Source: Smittia aterrima (lineage: Eukaryota; Arthropoda; Insecta; Diptera; Chironomidae). From it: a stretch of DNA of 64,000 bases. Positions 11,698 through 24,446 of the stretch are shown in pieces. Below the pieces are notes generated by a model. The model did not search any database. It was not told the DNA's origin and saw only the letters and a list, made by a program, of their open reading frames with translations. Each line of letters opens with the position of its first letter. The stretch's first letter is position 1. The stretch lies in NCBI GenBank assembly GCA_033063855.1, contig CP093831.1, positions 27,652,001 through 27,716,000 of the forward strand, in the 5' to 3' direction. A program made the translations under genes and the position numbers.

Positions 11698-13053
11698 CTA
11701 GTTTCTCGTTTGTAACAAAGCCATCAGCGAATAAGTAAACTGCATAATCTGAAACAAAAATCTTTAATTGAAAATATTCAGCAAAAAAATTTTCAAACCT
11801 TAAGCAGTGTTTTAAAGTCAACCGAGTTAAAGATTCCGTTGAAACCTTTTAATCGCTGAGCCATGATCAGAATCATGAGATGATCTCTTCGATTTTTGGG
11901 TTTTTGGGTGAACCATTCGACTTCATTAACCGCTGAAGTTAAGTTCTCAATGCGAACGTTAACACGATTTCCCATCCAACAGAAAATGGAAAGTTGAGAG
12001 AACACCAAATAAATCATCAAGAAGATAGAGACCGATGCAAAGAAGTCAGAACTCAAAGTGTACAAGCACATCGTGAAGATTAATGCTGCTAGCGAAAATT
12101 CGATAAAGAAGCTGAATCTTAAGATTGCTAGTCTGGCTTCGTTCATCCAATCCATGACTCGATAGCTTCGTAAAATTATCTTCTTCACTTGCTCCTTGAC
12201 CACATTTTCTTCAGATTCCACACATTGAAACATTTTATCAACTTGAAGAGTCAAAACGTCGATTTCCCAGCATGAAAAGTTCATTAGCAGTAGAACGTAA
12301 CCAGTGTAAAAATAAAAGGCTGTGCCAGCGGAAGTCGCAACCATCACTTGTAGAAAGTACTGAATGAACCACTTTTTAGTCAAGAAAGAGTCGATTGGCA
12401 AATAAACGGCATAGAAGTTGCAGGGCAACTGATATTTATTCACATTGTCAAAGAGAAAAGGTAAAAAGACGACGACGCCAAAATTAAGAATTATTATCAC
12501 TGCGCTGACAACAGAGATTTTAAATTCTTTCTTCATGTAATCAATCGATATCGAAAAATCGTCGTCCTTCGAACGAAGTTGCAATCTAAAAAAATTCGAT
12601 GAAGTGAGAAATTAAATATAAATATTTCTTGCCTCTCTTTGGCAATGTGATCCATCGCTTTTTGAATCCTGGCTTGTAGAAGAAACAAGATCGTCAAGTA
12701 TCCAAGATGGCGAATCATTTGAACTTTGAAAAAATTAAAGTTAAACCTTTCCTTTCCTCGAATTAAAATTTGCTTACACAAAATTCCAACGTTCTCCATC
12801 AACTCAATCGCTGTTAAGCCTTCAGAGATTAAAACGTAGGAACTGACAGCGATTACAAAGTTTGCATGAGCTATGACATTTAGAATGAAGCTAAAAGAAA
12901 ATTTTTGTAACAAATCAATATTCAATAATTTTAACGTTTTTACAAAATATTTAATTTTCCTTCTTCGTTCAGAGGATTCAGGAATTTCCACACAATTCCA
13001 AGAACTTTAACCATTCGAGTTGCATGAACGGAAGGTCCTTCAATGACTTTCAT
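11698..13053 (-). CDS. Odorant receptor copy C5 (type B, five exons)
   Basis: Predicted 383-residue OR. Exons: 12944-13053, 12778-12890, 12633-12723, 11799-12585, 11698-11748. It has one extra residue in the helix before membrane segment 5 (MNEARLAILRF versus MNEARAILRF). The conserved SAVYEVEWF reads SAVNEVEWF, so Tyr is replaced by Asn. The loop is DKMFQCVESEENVVKEQV. Last exon IMQFTYSLMALLQTRN, stop TAG. The intron 3 donor is GC (12631-12632) and the intron is 47 nt, so retention would shift frame. Confidence 0.92.
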
Positions 13054-13485
13054 TTCTTTATTCTCTTGAAAAACTTTTTACGTTTAACTCGGCTCACTGT
13101 CAATCGACATCTGAAAGTTGAAATTTAATTTTATTCTGTGAAAAACAAATTTTTTTAATGAATTATTGAAGAAAATATTTCTCTTTCGACATTGACCTAG
13201 AGAATGTTTAAATATTTCAAATATGTACAAAACATTTTCTAAAATAATTTCTTCAAAAACAAGTTTCTGAGTTTTTGAGAAAGGAAAATGCGGATTTTTC
13301 CAATCGATGTAAATAATAGTTTGAAGGCTAAAAAAGTTCATTTAATAATTTATTTCTTAACAAATTTTGAATTTGAAACTTTAGATCTATTTTGTAATAA
13401 TAACATGCGGTCACGTTTTTTGTGAGAATCCAAGTCCCATAAATGTTTAAGTGAATCGGTAAAACGATGTCATTCATATCTGTAA
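13054..13485 (-). promoter_or_regulatory. Short spacer upstream of C5
   Basis: 432 bp. Array module: ctcactgtcaatcgacatctg, gacctagagaatgtttaaat, ttccaatcgatgtaaataat. No fossil unit. The end next to C6 is 3' flank. Confidence 0.45.
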
Positions 13486-14804
13486 CTAGTTTCTCGTTTG
13501 TAGCAAAGCCAGGAGCGAATAAGTAAATTGCAGAACCTTCAGTAGCGTCTGCAAGTCAACAGAATTGAAGATTCCATTGAAACCTTTCAATCGCTGAGCC
13601 ATGATTAAGATCATGAGATGATCTCTTTGATGTTTACCGTTTTGATTGTACCATTCGATATCGTAGATCGATGAAGTTAGGTTCTCAATGCAAATGTTTG
13701 CCCGATTTCCTACCCAACATAAAACTGAGAGTTGCGCAAAAACAACATAAATCATCACGAACATTGTGATTGATGTAAATGCTGAAGCGCTTAAGGCGTA
13801 AAAGCACATGCAGAAGATCACGGCTGACATCGAAAATTCAATTAAGAAACTAAATCTTAAAATCTCTTGAGCTTCGTTTATCCAATCCATGACTCGATAG
13901 CTTCGCAAAATTGTTTTTCTCATTTGATCCTTGATCAAATTTTCATTCAGTTCTTCATGTTGAAACATTTTCTTAACTTGAAGAGTCAAAGCGTCGATTT
14001 CGAAACACGAAAAGTTCATGAGCAGCAAAGTGTATACAGAATACAAGTAAATGAAGGGAATTGCGAAACATGCGATTATCAGATGTTGAAAATAGTGAAT
14101 GAACCACTTTGGAGTCATGAAGGAGTCGAAAGGCAAGTAAACGAAATAGAAGTTGTAGGTCAACCGATAATTGTTCACATTTTCGAAGAGAAAAGGTGAA
14201 AGAACGATGACACTAAAACTTAGAATTACTATCACTGCGCTGAAAACGAAGATTTTAAATTCTTTCTTCATGTAATCAATTGAAAGCGACCAATCGTCGT
14301 CACTTGAACGAAGTTGCAATCTAAAAAAATTCATTGAATATAAGAAATTAAATTTGAAGATTCCTTGCCTTTCTTTGACAATCTTATCCATCGCCATTTG
14401 AATCCTGGCCTGGAAAAGATACAAGATCGTCAAGTAGCCAAGATGCCGAATCATTTGAACTTTAAATTTTTGAAAACAATTTATGAAATTAGAAAATTTA
14501 TCGCCAGAGTTTAAATTTTCTTACGAAAATATCCAGCGTTCTCCATCAGCTCGATCGGAGTCAGATTTTCAGAGATTAGTAAGTACAAGCTGACAGCTAC
14601 CACAAGGTATGCTTGAACCATGACAAGTAGAATAAAGCTAAAGAAAAACTTAAATTTACTAATAAATATTTAAATTTTTTAACGATTTTACAAAATATTC
14701 CATTTTCTTTCAGCATTCAGAGGATTCAGAAACTTCCACACAATTCCAACTTGAACTTTAACGATTCGAGTTGCATGAACGGAAAGACCTTCGATGAGAT
14801 CCAT
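13486..14804 (-). CDS. Odorant receptor copy C6 (type B, fused last exon)
   Basis: Predicted 383-residue OR. Exons: 14692-14804 (113 nt, KVQVGIVWKFLNP variant), 14525-14637, 14369-14459, 13486-14320 (exons 4+5, stop TAG). Intron 3 is 48 nt with a GC donor (14367-14368) and, read through, stays open (ERQGIFKFNFLYSMNFFRLQ), so retention would add 16 residues. Distinctive: MDWINEAQEILRF, ALSASAFTSITMF, SSIYDIEWYNQ. Exon 3 to the stop is one open frame. Confidence 0.92.
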
Positions 14805-15770
14805 TTCTGTTTTCTTTAAAAAAAGATTCGGTTTAACTTTATTCACTGTCAATCGGCGAATGAGAAATCTTTGAACTTTTTTTTTTGGGCGAAGCTTTTT
14901 TGCTAAAATATTAATTGACTAACTTTATCGTTTAAGTCTAATTATGAAAAGTTGTTTTTGGGGCTTTATTCAATGGTTTAGACAGCGCAAAATGTTCTTG
15001 AACACAACCAGAAAACACTTCCACGGATAAAAATGCCTTCAATCGTTCAGTTACAAACTTTTGTTATTCTTGTTTCGAAATTAGGCCTTGTCGCAATCAA
15101 GAAGTCTAGAAGTCTATAAAAACTTTGGAGCGACTGATTTTTTTAATCGCTATAAAGATTAGTCGATTAAAAAATGCGTCATTTTGGTGCGTCATTTATT
15201 GTTGACGTAAAAGAACAAAATACATTAAGATCGGCGACTTTAATGGACAAATTATTAGAGACGTTCAATTTGTTTTTATTTACCACCGCAGGAAGGAAAA
15301 AAAAGCACAAATTGACCACGTGATGGTTGACGTGAGACACGTAATGGACGTAAGGTATTTGTTCCCACACATGTTGACCTAGACAATGTTTAAAATATTG
15401 AACCTGTTGAGCTAGACAATATTTCAAACATTGTACAATGCAATTTCACTTTTAAATTTTTTTTTTAATTTAAATGTAAAATTTATTCTGGTGAAAGCAT
15501 TTTCTTTGAAAGTATTTAGGTCGCTGCTGTGACTTTGTCGAAGAAGGGAAATCCGGATTTTTTCAATCGATGTGAATATCAGTTTAAGGGTAAAGAAATT
15601 CATTTAATAATCAATTTTCCATGCTTTTGTTTGTGCTTTGCACACGTGCCACCATTTATTCAGTTATAATTTAAAGATTAAAAACCTGAATGAAAACATT
15701 TATAACATTCTTTCATTAAGTTTACAAGTTGTCTTGATAATGAAGCGAAATTATGATAATCGAAGTAACT
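14805..15770. other. Spacer upstream of C6 with a foreign stretch
   Basis: 966 bp, twice the size of its neighbours. About 14880-15360 lacks the array module. It includes ctagaagtctataaa, atcgctataaagattagtcg and gtgagacacgtaatggacg; no terminal repeats are recognised. The module resumes at about 15375 (gacctagacaatgtttaaaa) and carries an E-box CACGTG at 15643-15648. Confidence 0.45.
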
Positions 15771-17074
15771 TTAGTTTCTCGTTTGTAACAAAGCCAGCAG
15801 CGAGTAAGTAAACTGCAGAACCTTCAGCAGCGTCTCGAAGTCAACAGAGTTGAAGATTCCATTGAAACCTTTCAATCGCTGAGCCATAATTAAGATCATG
15901 AGATGATCTCTTCGATTTCTGGCATTCTGAGTGAACCATTCGACTTCGTAGATCGCTGAAGTTAAGTTCTCAATGCAAATGTTTGTACGATTTCCCATCC
16001 AACATAAAACTGAGAGTTGACCAAATACTGAACTCATCATCACCAATATTGTGACAGATGCAAAGATGCCAGAACTCAAAGTGTACAAGCACATGCAGAA
16101 GATCAAAGCTGACATTGAAAATTCAATGAGAAAGCTGAATCTTAAGATTGCTTGTGCTTCGTTCATCCATTCCATGACTCGATAGCTTCGCAAAATTGTT
16201 TTTCTCACATGCTCTTCAATTTGGTTCTCATTAAATTCTTTTTGTTGAAACAATTTCTTAACTTGAAGTGTCAAAGCGTTGATTTCCCAGCACGAAAAGT
16301 TCATCAGAAACAAAACGTATCCAGTGTAAAAGTAAAAGGTTGCGCCAGCGAAACATTCAATGAACAGTTGTTGAAAGTAATGAATGAACCACTTTGGAGT
16401 CATGAAGGAGTCAAACGGTAAATAAACAAAATAGAAGTTGAAGATCAACTGAAAGTCATTCATTTCAACGAGAAAAGGTGAAAAAACGAGAACACTAAAA
16501 CTAAGAATCAACACCACAGCGCTGGCAACAGATATTTTAAATTCTTTCTTCATGTAATCAATTGAGAGAGACCAATCGTCGTCAGTTGAACGAAGTTGCA
16601 ACCCAAAAGAATTCATTGAATATAAGAAAATAAATTTGATACTTCCTTGCCTTTCTTTGACAATCTTATCCATCGCACTTTGAATCTTGACTTGTAGAAG
16701 GAACACGACCGTCAAGTAGCCAAGATGGCGAATCATTTGAACTTTGAAAAAATAAAGTTGAACCTTTCGTTTCCTCGAATCAAAATTTTCTTACACAAAA
16801 TTCCAACGTTCTCCATCAACTCGATCGATGTTAGATTTTCTGAGATTAGTAAGTAAGAGCTGATTGCGATCATACAGTAAGCATGAGCTATGACATTTAG
16901 AATGAAGCTAAAGGAAGAAATTTTGTTACTAATAAATATTTAATGATTTTAATGATTTTACAAAATATTCCATTTCCCTTCAGAATTCAGAGGATTCAGA
17001 AACTTCCACACAATCCCAACTTGAACTTTAACGATTCGAGTTGCATGAACGGAAGGTCCTTCGACGACTTTCAT
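15771..17074 (-). CDS. Odorant receptor copy C7 (type B, exonised intron 3, fused last exon)
   Basis: Exons 16962-17074 (113 nt), 16795-16907, then a single open frame 15771-16741 covering exon 3, intron 3, exon 4 and exon 5, giving 398 residues. At the normal intron 3 acceptor the minus strand reads TTTTGG instead of TTTTAG (16603-16604), and the donor is GC (16649-16650). The canonical splice is therefore not available. The 16 intron codons read through to MNSFGLQLRS. If an unseen site restored the usual junction, the protein would be 382 residues. Other marks: NAL instead of DAL after the CWEI motif, LFQQKEFNENQIEEHV loop. Confidence 0.88.
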
Positions 17075-17559
17075 TTCTGTTTTCAGTCTAACTTGGCTTA
17101 ATATCAAACGAAGAATGAGAGCTTAGATAAATATTGTGAGAAGCAAATACTTTAAATGAAATATTTAATTTAAAAAATAAATTATTGATTGAGTAGCTTT
17201 CAAATGAATTATTAAACAATAAAATAATTTATTCATATTTTCTAAAAAGGTCTATGTGACGTTTGATGATGCGGACATTTACAAACTCACAAAAACTTAT
17301 TTTCCATGAACAGTTTTAATTTAAATAATTTATTTCATAAATTTTATTGAATAAAATATTTAATCATTGTCTATGTCAATATCGGAAGAGAAATATTTTT
17401 TCAAATCGATGTAAATATTTTGACCAGCAATTTGTAATAAATACTTTTCAAGAGAACGATTAAGATTGAAAATTTAAATTACCAATTGTGTAAGAGAATC
17501 GGTAAAGTGTTTATGTGAAATGTTGAGATAATATCTACTTGTCATAAATATTTTTAACT
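17075..17559 (-). promoter_or_regulatory. Short spacer upstream of C7
   Basis: 485 bp, a diverged module; the atgaacagttttaatttaaa segment is shared with the C8 spacer. No gene is seen. Confidence 0.4.
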
Positions 17560-18857
17560 TTAGTTTGCCGTTCGTAGCAAAGCCAACAGCGAATAAGTAA
17601 ATTGCAGAACCTTTAGCAGCGTTTGCAAGTCAACAGAGTTGAAGATTCCGTTGAAACCTTTTAATCGCTGAGCCATGATCAGGATCATCAGATGATCTCT
17701 TTGATGTTTAACTTTCTGAGTGAACCATCCGACTTTGTAGATTGTTGAAATTAAGTTCTCAATGCGAACGTTAATGCGATTTCCCATCCAGCATAAAACT
17801 GAGAGTTGCACGACCATAGAATAAATCATCACGAACATCGTGGTCGATTCAAATTTAGAAGCGCCTAAGGTGTACAAGCACATGCAGATGACCACTGCTG
17901 ATAATGAAAAATCGAGGAAAAAGCTGAGTCTTAAGATAGCTCTGGCTTCGTTCATCCAATCCATGACTCGATAGCTTCGTAGAATTGTTTTTTTCACTTG
18001 CTCGTTGACCAAATTTTCTTCATATTCCTCACATTGAAACATTTTATTGACTTGAAAAGTCAACGCGTCGATTTCCCAGCATGAAAAATTCATGAGCAGC
18101 AGAACGTTTCCAGTGTAACAGTAAAAGAAGGGAACTCCGAGAATCACAATGATTACTTGTTGAATGTAATGAATGAACCACTTTGGAGTCAAGAAGGAGT
18201 CGAATGGCAAGTAAACAAAATAGAAGTTGCTGGGCAACTGAAAGTCATTCATTTCAACGAGAAAAGGTGAAAGGATGAGGACACCACAATTAAGAATCAT
18301 TATCACTGCGCTGACAACCGAGATGCGAAATTCTTTCTTCATGTAATCAATCGATATCGAAAAGTTTTCATTAGCTGAACGAAGCTGCAATCTAAAAGAA
18401 TTCAATGAAAGAAAGAAATTAAATTTAAACATTTCTAACCTTTCTTTGACAATCTTATCCATCGCACTTTGAATTCTGGCTTGTAGGAGAAACATGATCG
18501 TCAAGTAACCAAGATGGCGAATGATTTGAACTATAAATTTTTAAAATCAAAAATAATCAATGAATGGAAATCCTCTTACGCAAAATTCCAACATTCTCTA
18601 TAAACTCGATCGCTTTTAAGTTTGCTGAGACTAAAAAGTAAGAGCCGATTCCGATCACAAAATTTATATGAACTGCGAGAAGAAGAATGAAACTAAATAA
18701 AAAAATCGTTACAAATAAATATTTAACAATTTTAATGATTTTACAAATTATTTAATTTTCCTTCTGCATTGAGTGGATTCAGAAATTTCCACACAATCCC
18801 AACTTGAACTTTAACCATTCGAGTTGCATGAACGGAAGGTCCTTCGATGATTTTCAT
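17560..18857 (-). CDS. Odorant receptor copy C8 (type B, fused last exon)
   Basis: Predicted 382-residue OR. Exons: 18745-18857 (113 nt), 18580-18692, 18440-18530, 17560-18391. Exon 4 opens LQLRSANENFSISIDYMKKE, shared only with C10 (and NFSIS partly with C5), where most copies have STDDDWSLS. Differences: LTFQVNKMF, RLSFFLDFSLSAVVI, STIYKVGWF (Glu to Gly). Intron 3 uses a weak GT donor (GTTAGA), is 48 nt and open if retained. Last exon ends LLALLRTAN. Confidence 0.92.
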
Positions 18858-19276
18858 TTCTGTTTTTCCTAAAACCCTTCTCGGTCTCACTTGGCTCACT
18901 GTCATTCGATGACTGAGGGTTTGAATTATTTCAATGATAGAATTCCAGTGGAAAGCAAATTTTCTCAAAAAAACAAAAATTCTTTTCTTGGATATTGACC
19001 TAGTGAGTTTGTAACTCCGAATAATTTCAATTTAAAAAACTTATTTTCCATGAACAGTTTTAATTTAAAATAATTTATTTCATGGTCTTGTAGATCCGGA
19101 ATATTTCAAATCGATGTAAGAATTTTGACAAAAATGTTAAAATATTTGTTCATTTATTTTTCATAGTTGAAACATTTCTTCCTAGAATAATTTCCTAGAA
19201 AATTACGAACACAATTTCAACTAAAATTCATGTGAAAAAGTTTTTAAACTCATAAGTGTCTCTGTAAAATTCTGAT
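18858..19276 (-). promoter_or_regulatory. Short spacer upstream of C8
   Basis: 419 bp with gactgagggtttgaattatt and caaatcgatgtaagaatttt; very close in sequence to the C10 spacer. No gene is seen. Confidence 0.4.
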
Positions 19277-20560
19277 TTAGTTTGTCGTTCTAAGCAAAGT
19301 CAGTAACGAATAAGTAAATTGCAGAACCTTCAGCAGCGTTTCGAAGTCAACCGAGTTGAAGATTCCATTGAAACCTTTCAATCGCTGAGCCCTGATTAGG
19401 ATCATGAGATGATCTCTTTGATGTCTTGTGTTCTGCGTGTACCATTCGACGTCGTAAGCAGCTGAAGTTAAGTTCTCAATGCAAATGTTAACGCGATTCC
19501 CCATCCAACATAAAACTGAAAGTTGCGCGACTAAACAGTAAATCGCCACGATCATCGTTGTCGATTGAATTGCAGTGGAGGTTAGAGTGTACAAGCACAC
19601 ACAGATGATTACTGCTGACATTGAAAAATCGATTAAGAAACTGAATCTTAAGATTGCTCGAGCTTTGTTCATCCAATCCATGACTCGATAGCTTCGCAAA
19701 ATTGTTTTCTTTACTTGCTCGTCATTCAATTCTTTTTGTTGAAAAATTTTCTTAACTTGAAGAGTCAAAGCGTCGATTTCGAAACATGAAAAATTCATCA
19801 GCAGCAAAACGTTTACCGTGTAAAAGTAATAGAGAGAAGCACTGGAACTCATCATGAAAGCTTGTTGAATGTAATGAAGGAACCACTTTGGAGTCATGAA
19901 GGAGTCGAACGGCAAGTAAACGAAATAGAAGTTTAAGGACAACTGTAAGTTGTTCATTTCGACGAGAAAAGGTGAAAAGATGAGAATGCACAAACTAAGA
20001 ACCAATATCACAGCGCTGACACGAACAATTTTAAATTCTTTCTTCATGTAATCAATCGAGAGCGACCAATCGTCGTCAGTTGAACGAAGTTGCAATCTAA
20101 AAGAATTCAATTAAAAGTAAGAATTTTTTTATCATTTCTTGCCTCTCTTCGACAATGTGATCAATCGCTTTTTGAATTCTGGCTTGGAAAAAGACCAAAA
20201 TGGCAAAGTATCCAAAATGGCGAACGATTTGAACTATAAGTTTTTGAAATTAATAAATTATTCGCTTGATGGAAATCTGCTTACGCAAAACTCCAACGTT
20301 CTCCATCACCTCGATCGCTTTTACGTTTGCTGAGACTAAAAAGTAAGAGCTGATTCCGATCACAAAATTTATGTGAGTTGCGAGAAGAAGAATGAAGCTG
20401 AATAAAAAAATCGTTACAAATAAATATTTTAATAGTTTCAATGATTTTACAAAATTTTTAATTTTCTTTCAGCATTCAGAGGATTCAGAATCTTCCACAA
20501 ATATCCCAGAACTGTAACCATTTGAGTTGCATGAACGGAAGGTCCTTCAATAATTTCCAT
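19277..20560 (-). CDS. Odorant receptor copy C9 (type B, fused last exon)
   Basis: Predicted 377-residue OR, the shortest here. Exons: 20451-20560, 20285-20397, 20143-20233, 19277-20096. The acidic loop is shortened (KKIFQQKELNDEQVKK). It has LTLTSTAIQSTTMIV, AQLSVLCWMGNRVN and SAAYDVEWYTQ. MILIRAQRL carries Arg where nearly all copies have Met. Intron 3 is 46 nt with a GC donor (20141-20142), so it cannot be retained in frame. Confidence 0.92.
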
Positions 20561-21007
20561 TTCTTTATTTTCCTGAAAGACTTTTCCCATTTAACTTGGC
20601 TCACTGTCAATCGACGACTGAGGGCTTGAATTATTTCAATGATAGAATTCCAGTGGAAAACAAATTTTCTTAATAGAATAAAAATATAATTCTTCCGATA
20701 TTGACCTAGGGCTTATTTTCTGAATAATTTCAATTTAAATAATTTATTTCAAAAATATTAATAATTAAAATATTTAATCATGGTCTTGGTCAATATCGGA
20801 AGAGAAATATTTTTTCAAATCGATGTGAGTATTTTGACTAGCATAAATATTTGTTCATTTATTTTTCATAATTAAAACATCGATTTGAAATAGATCTAAT
20901 ACTTTTCTAGAGAACGAATAAGATTTTAACTAAAAATTTATGTGAGAGAGTTTTTAAAATCATAAATATTTATTTGTTTATGCGAAATGTTAAGATAATA
21001 TCTGTAA
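20561..21007 (-). promoter_or_regulatory. Short spacer upstream of C9
   Basis: 447 bp. Bases around 20780-20835 (atggtcttggtcaatatcgg) repeat the C7 spacer (17370-17410). No gene is seen. Confidence 0.4.
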
Positions 21008-22302
21008 CTAGTTTGCCGTTCGTAGCAAAGTCAGCAGCGAATAAGTGAATTGCAGAACCTTCAGCAGCGTTTGCAAGTCAACAGAATTGAAGATTCCATT
21101 GAAACCTTTCAATCGTTGAGCCATGATTAAGATCATGAGTTGATCCTTTTGATTTCTGGCTTTTTGCGTAAACCATTCCATCTCGTAAATCGCTGAAGTT
21201 AAGTTCTCAATGCAAATATTGAAGCGATTTCCCATCCAGCAGAAAACTGAAAGTTGAGCGACCATAGAATAAATCATCACGAACATTGCGGTCGATTGCA
21301 AATCAGAGGCGCCTATGGCGTACAAGCACATGCAGATGATCACTGCTGACATTGAAAAATCAATCAAGAAACTGAATCTCAAGATTGCTCTTGCTTCGTT
21401 CATCCAATCCATGACTCGATAACTTTGTAAAATTGTTTTCTTAACTTGCTTGTCAACATTTTCTTCAGATTCATTCTGCTGAAACATTTTCTTAACTTGA
21501 AGAGTTAAGGCGTCGATTTCCCAGCATGAAAAGTTCATCAGCAACAAAGTGAATCCAGTGTAAAAATAAAAGAAGGGAATTCCGAGAGTCACAATGATTA
21601 CTTGTTGAATGTAATGAATGAACCACTTTGGAGTCAAGAAGGAGTCGAATGGCAAGTAAACAAAATAAAAATTGCTGGGCAACTGAAAGTCATTCATTTC
21701 AACGAGAAAAGGTGATAGGATGAGGACACCACAATTAAGAATAATTATCACTGCGCTGACAACCGAGATGCGAAACTCTTTTTTCATGTAATCAATCGAT
21801 ATCGAAAAATTTTCATTAGCTGAACGAAGCTGCAATCTAAAAGAATTCAATGAAAGAAAGAAATAAAATTTGAACGTTTGTGACCTCTCATCGACAATCT
21901 TATTCATTGCTCTTTGAATCCTGACTTGAAGAAGAAACAAAATCGTTAAGTAACCAAGATGGCGAACGATTTGAACTATAAATTTTTAAAATCAAAAATA
22001 ATCAATGAATGGAAATCCTCTTACGCAAAATTCCAACATTCTCTATAAACTCGATCGCTTTTAAGTTTGCTGAGACTAAAAAGTAAGAGCCGATTCCGAT
22101 CACAAAATTTATATGAATTGCGAGAAGAAGAATGAAGCTAAATAAAAAAAAATCGTTACAAACAAATATTTAATAATTTTTAATGATTTTACAAATTATT
22201 TAATTTTCCTTCTGCATTGAGTGGATTTTGAAACCTCCACAAAATTCCCAGAACTTTAATCATTCGAGTTGCAGGAACGGAAGGTCCTTCGATGATTTTC
22301 AT
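21008..22302 (-). CDS. Odorant receptor copy C10 (type B, fused last exon, close relative of C8)
   Basis: Predicted 380-residue OR. Exons: 22193-22302, 22025-22137, 21885-21975, 21008-21836 (stop TAG). Exon 2 and the start of exon 4 are almost identical to C8 (SANENFSIS, LVEMNDFQLPSNFYFVYLPF), while exon 1 is the 110-nt form instead of the 113-nt form of C8. Loop LQVKKMFQQNESEENVDKQV; SAIYEMEWFTQ. The intron 3 donor is GTCACA, 48 nt, open if retained (ERSQTFKFYFFLSLNSFRLQ). Confidence 0.92.
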
Positions 22303-22737
22303 TTCTTTTTCTTTTTTCCTGAGAAAAAAAAATCGATCTCTCTTGGCTCACTGTCAATCGACGACTGAGGGTTTGAATTATTTCAATGATAGAATTCCCG
22401 TGGAAAGCAAATTTTCTAAATTGAACTAAAATATTTTCTTCCGATATTGACCTAGGCAATGATTAAATATTTGAAACAATAATATCTTTAAAATAAATTA
22501 TTGATTTTAAAATTATTCTTGAAAAACAAGCTTTTGTGAGTTTGTAAATGCGAAGTATTCAAATCGATGTAAGAATTTTGACAAAAAAGTTAAAATTTTT
22601 GTTCATTTATTTTTCATGCCTAAAACGTTCCTTTCTAATAAATAATTTCCTAGAAAATTATGAATATGATTTCAACTAAAATTCGTGTGAAAGTTTCCAA
22701 ACGCATAAATGTTTTAGTGTCTCTGTAAAATTCTGAT
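22303..22737 (-). promoter_or_regulatory. Short spacer upstream of C10
   Basis: 435 bp; module parts cactgtcaatcgacgactga, gacctaggcaatgattaaat and caaatcgatgtaagaatttt. No gene is seen. Confidence 0.4.
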
Positions 22738-24044
22738 TTAGTTTGTCGTTTGTAGCAAAGCCATCAAAGAATAAGTGAATTGCAGAACCTTCAGCAGCGT
22801 TTGGAAGTCAACAGAATTGAAGATTCCATTGAAACCTTTCAATCGCTGAGCCATTATCAGAATAAGGAGATGATCTTTCTGACTTTTCGCATTCTGTGTG
22901 AACCATTCGAGGCTGTAGACTTCAACATTTAAGTTCTCAATGCAATTATTAACGCGATTTCCCATCCAACAGAAAACTGAGAGCTGCACAACTACCATGC
23001 AAATCATAACGAGCATCGGGATCGATTCAAATTCAGAAGTGCTTAGGGCATGCAAAAACATGCAGCCGACTAATGCTGACATTGAAAAATCAATTAAAAA
23101 GCTAAATTTTAAGATTTCTCTGGCTTCTGTCATCCAATCCATGACTCGATAGCTTTGTAAAATTATTCTTCTAATTTGGTCGTTTTCGTTGTTTATTTCA
23201 TTCTGTAAAAACAATTTCCTTACTTGAAGAGTCAGAGCGTCGATTTCCCAGCATGAAAAATTCATGAGCAATAAAACGTTTGCAGTGTAAAAGTAATTGA
23301 AGGGAAATCCAAGACTCGCAATTACCACTTGTTGAATGTAATGAATGAACCACTTTGGAGTCATGAAGGAATCGATTGGCAGGTAAACGAAATAGTTGTT
23401 ATAAGGCAACTGATACTTGTTGACATTATTGAAGAGAAAAGGTGTAAAGATGAGGACATTAAAACTAAGAATCATTATCACTGCACTGACAACTGAAATC
23501 CGAAATTCTGTTTTCATGTAATCAATCGATAGCGACCAATCATCGTCAGTCGAACGAAGCTGCAATCTGAAATAATCCAATGAAATAAAAAAAAAATAAA
23601 AAAATCGAACCTTTCTGACCTTTCCTTGACAACCTTGTCCAGCGCTTTTTGAATCTTGGCTTGGAAAAGAAACAAAATGGCCAAGTAACCAAGATGTCGA
23701 ATGATTTGAACTTTAAATTTGTAGAAATTAGAAAATTATTTATCAGAGATAATCTTCTTACGAAAAATTCCGATGTTCTCCATCAACTCAATCGCTGTTA
23801 AGCCTTCAGAGATTAGAACGTAGGAACTGATTCCGATCACAAAATATGAATGAATTATTAGAAGTAAAATGAAGCTGGAAGATAAAATAATTTGGTCGCA
23901 AATAAATATTTAATAATTTTAATGATTTTACAAAATATTTAATTTTCCTTCTGCATTCAGAGGATTCAGGAATTTCCACACAATCCCAACTTGAACTTTA
24001 ACCATTCGAGTTGCATGAACGGAAGGTCCTTCGATGACTTTCAT
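22738..24044 (-). CDS. Odorant receptor copy C11 (type B, fused last exon)
   Basis: Predicted 381-residue OR. Exons: 23932-24044 (113 nt), 23762-23874, 23620-23710, 22738-23566. Exon 4 has TPFLFNNVNKYQLPYNNYFV, the loop RKLFLQNEINNENDQIRR, MDWMTEAREILKF and a unique ENLNVEVYSLEWFTQ in place of ENLTSAVYEVEWF. Intron 3 is GT-AG, 53 nt. Last exon LQFTYSLMALLQTTN. Confidence 0.92.
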
Positions 24045-24446
24045 TTCTTTTTCTACCTGAAAGAATTTAACGTTTAACTTGCCTCACTGTCAATTGACGA
24101 CTAAGAGTTTAAAATAATTCATAGAATTTCTATGGAAAGCAAATTTTTTAAATTAAATATTAAAGAATAAAAATGATTTTCTTCCTACATTGACATAGAC
24201 AATGATTAAATAATTAAAACAATATGATATTTATCATATTAAATTTCATATTTGAAACATTTCTTTGTAATGAATACTTTCCTATAATATAATATTTTTA
24301 TTTTATCTGAAAACAGTTTTCTATGACGTTGTGGAGGAAAGGAAATTCGGATTATCCAAATCGATGTAAATATTTAATATTAGCTTAGAGGCCCTCTAAT
24401 AGAGGGTAATAAATTTCAAAAAAAAATTCATCATTAAGATCTGTAA
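24045..24446 (-). promoter_or_regulatory. Short spacer upstream of C11
   Basis: 402 bp. It contains a small palindrome ccctctaatagaggg near 24393-24407 and the usual caaatcgatgtaaatattta. No gene is seen. Confidence 0.4.

Noticed and set aside
13867..14199. Plus-strand frames opposite exon 4 (also at 16152, 27079, 29560, 40708, 50533, 56489)
   Set aside because: They are the antisense of the conserved NFSCWEIDALTLQ / RSYRVMDWMNEA region and recur only because the sense strand is conserved; no independent gene signs.
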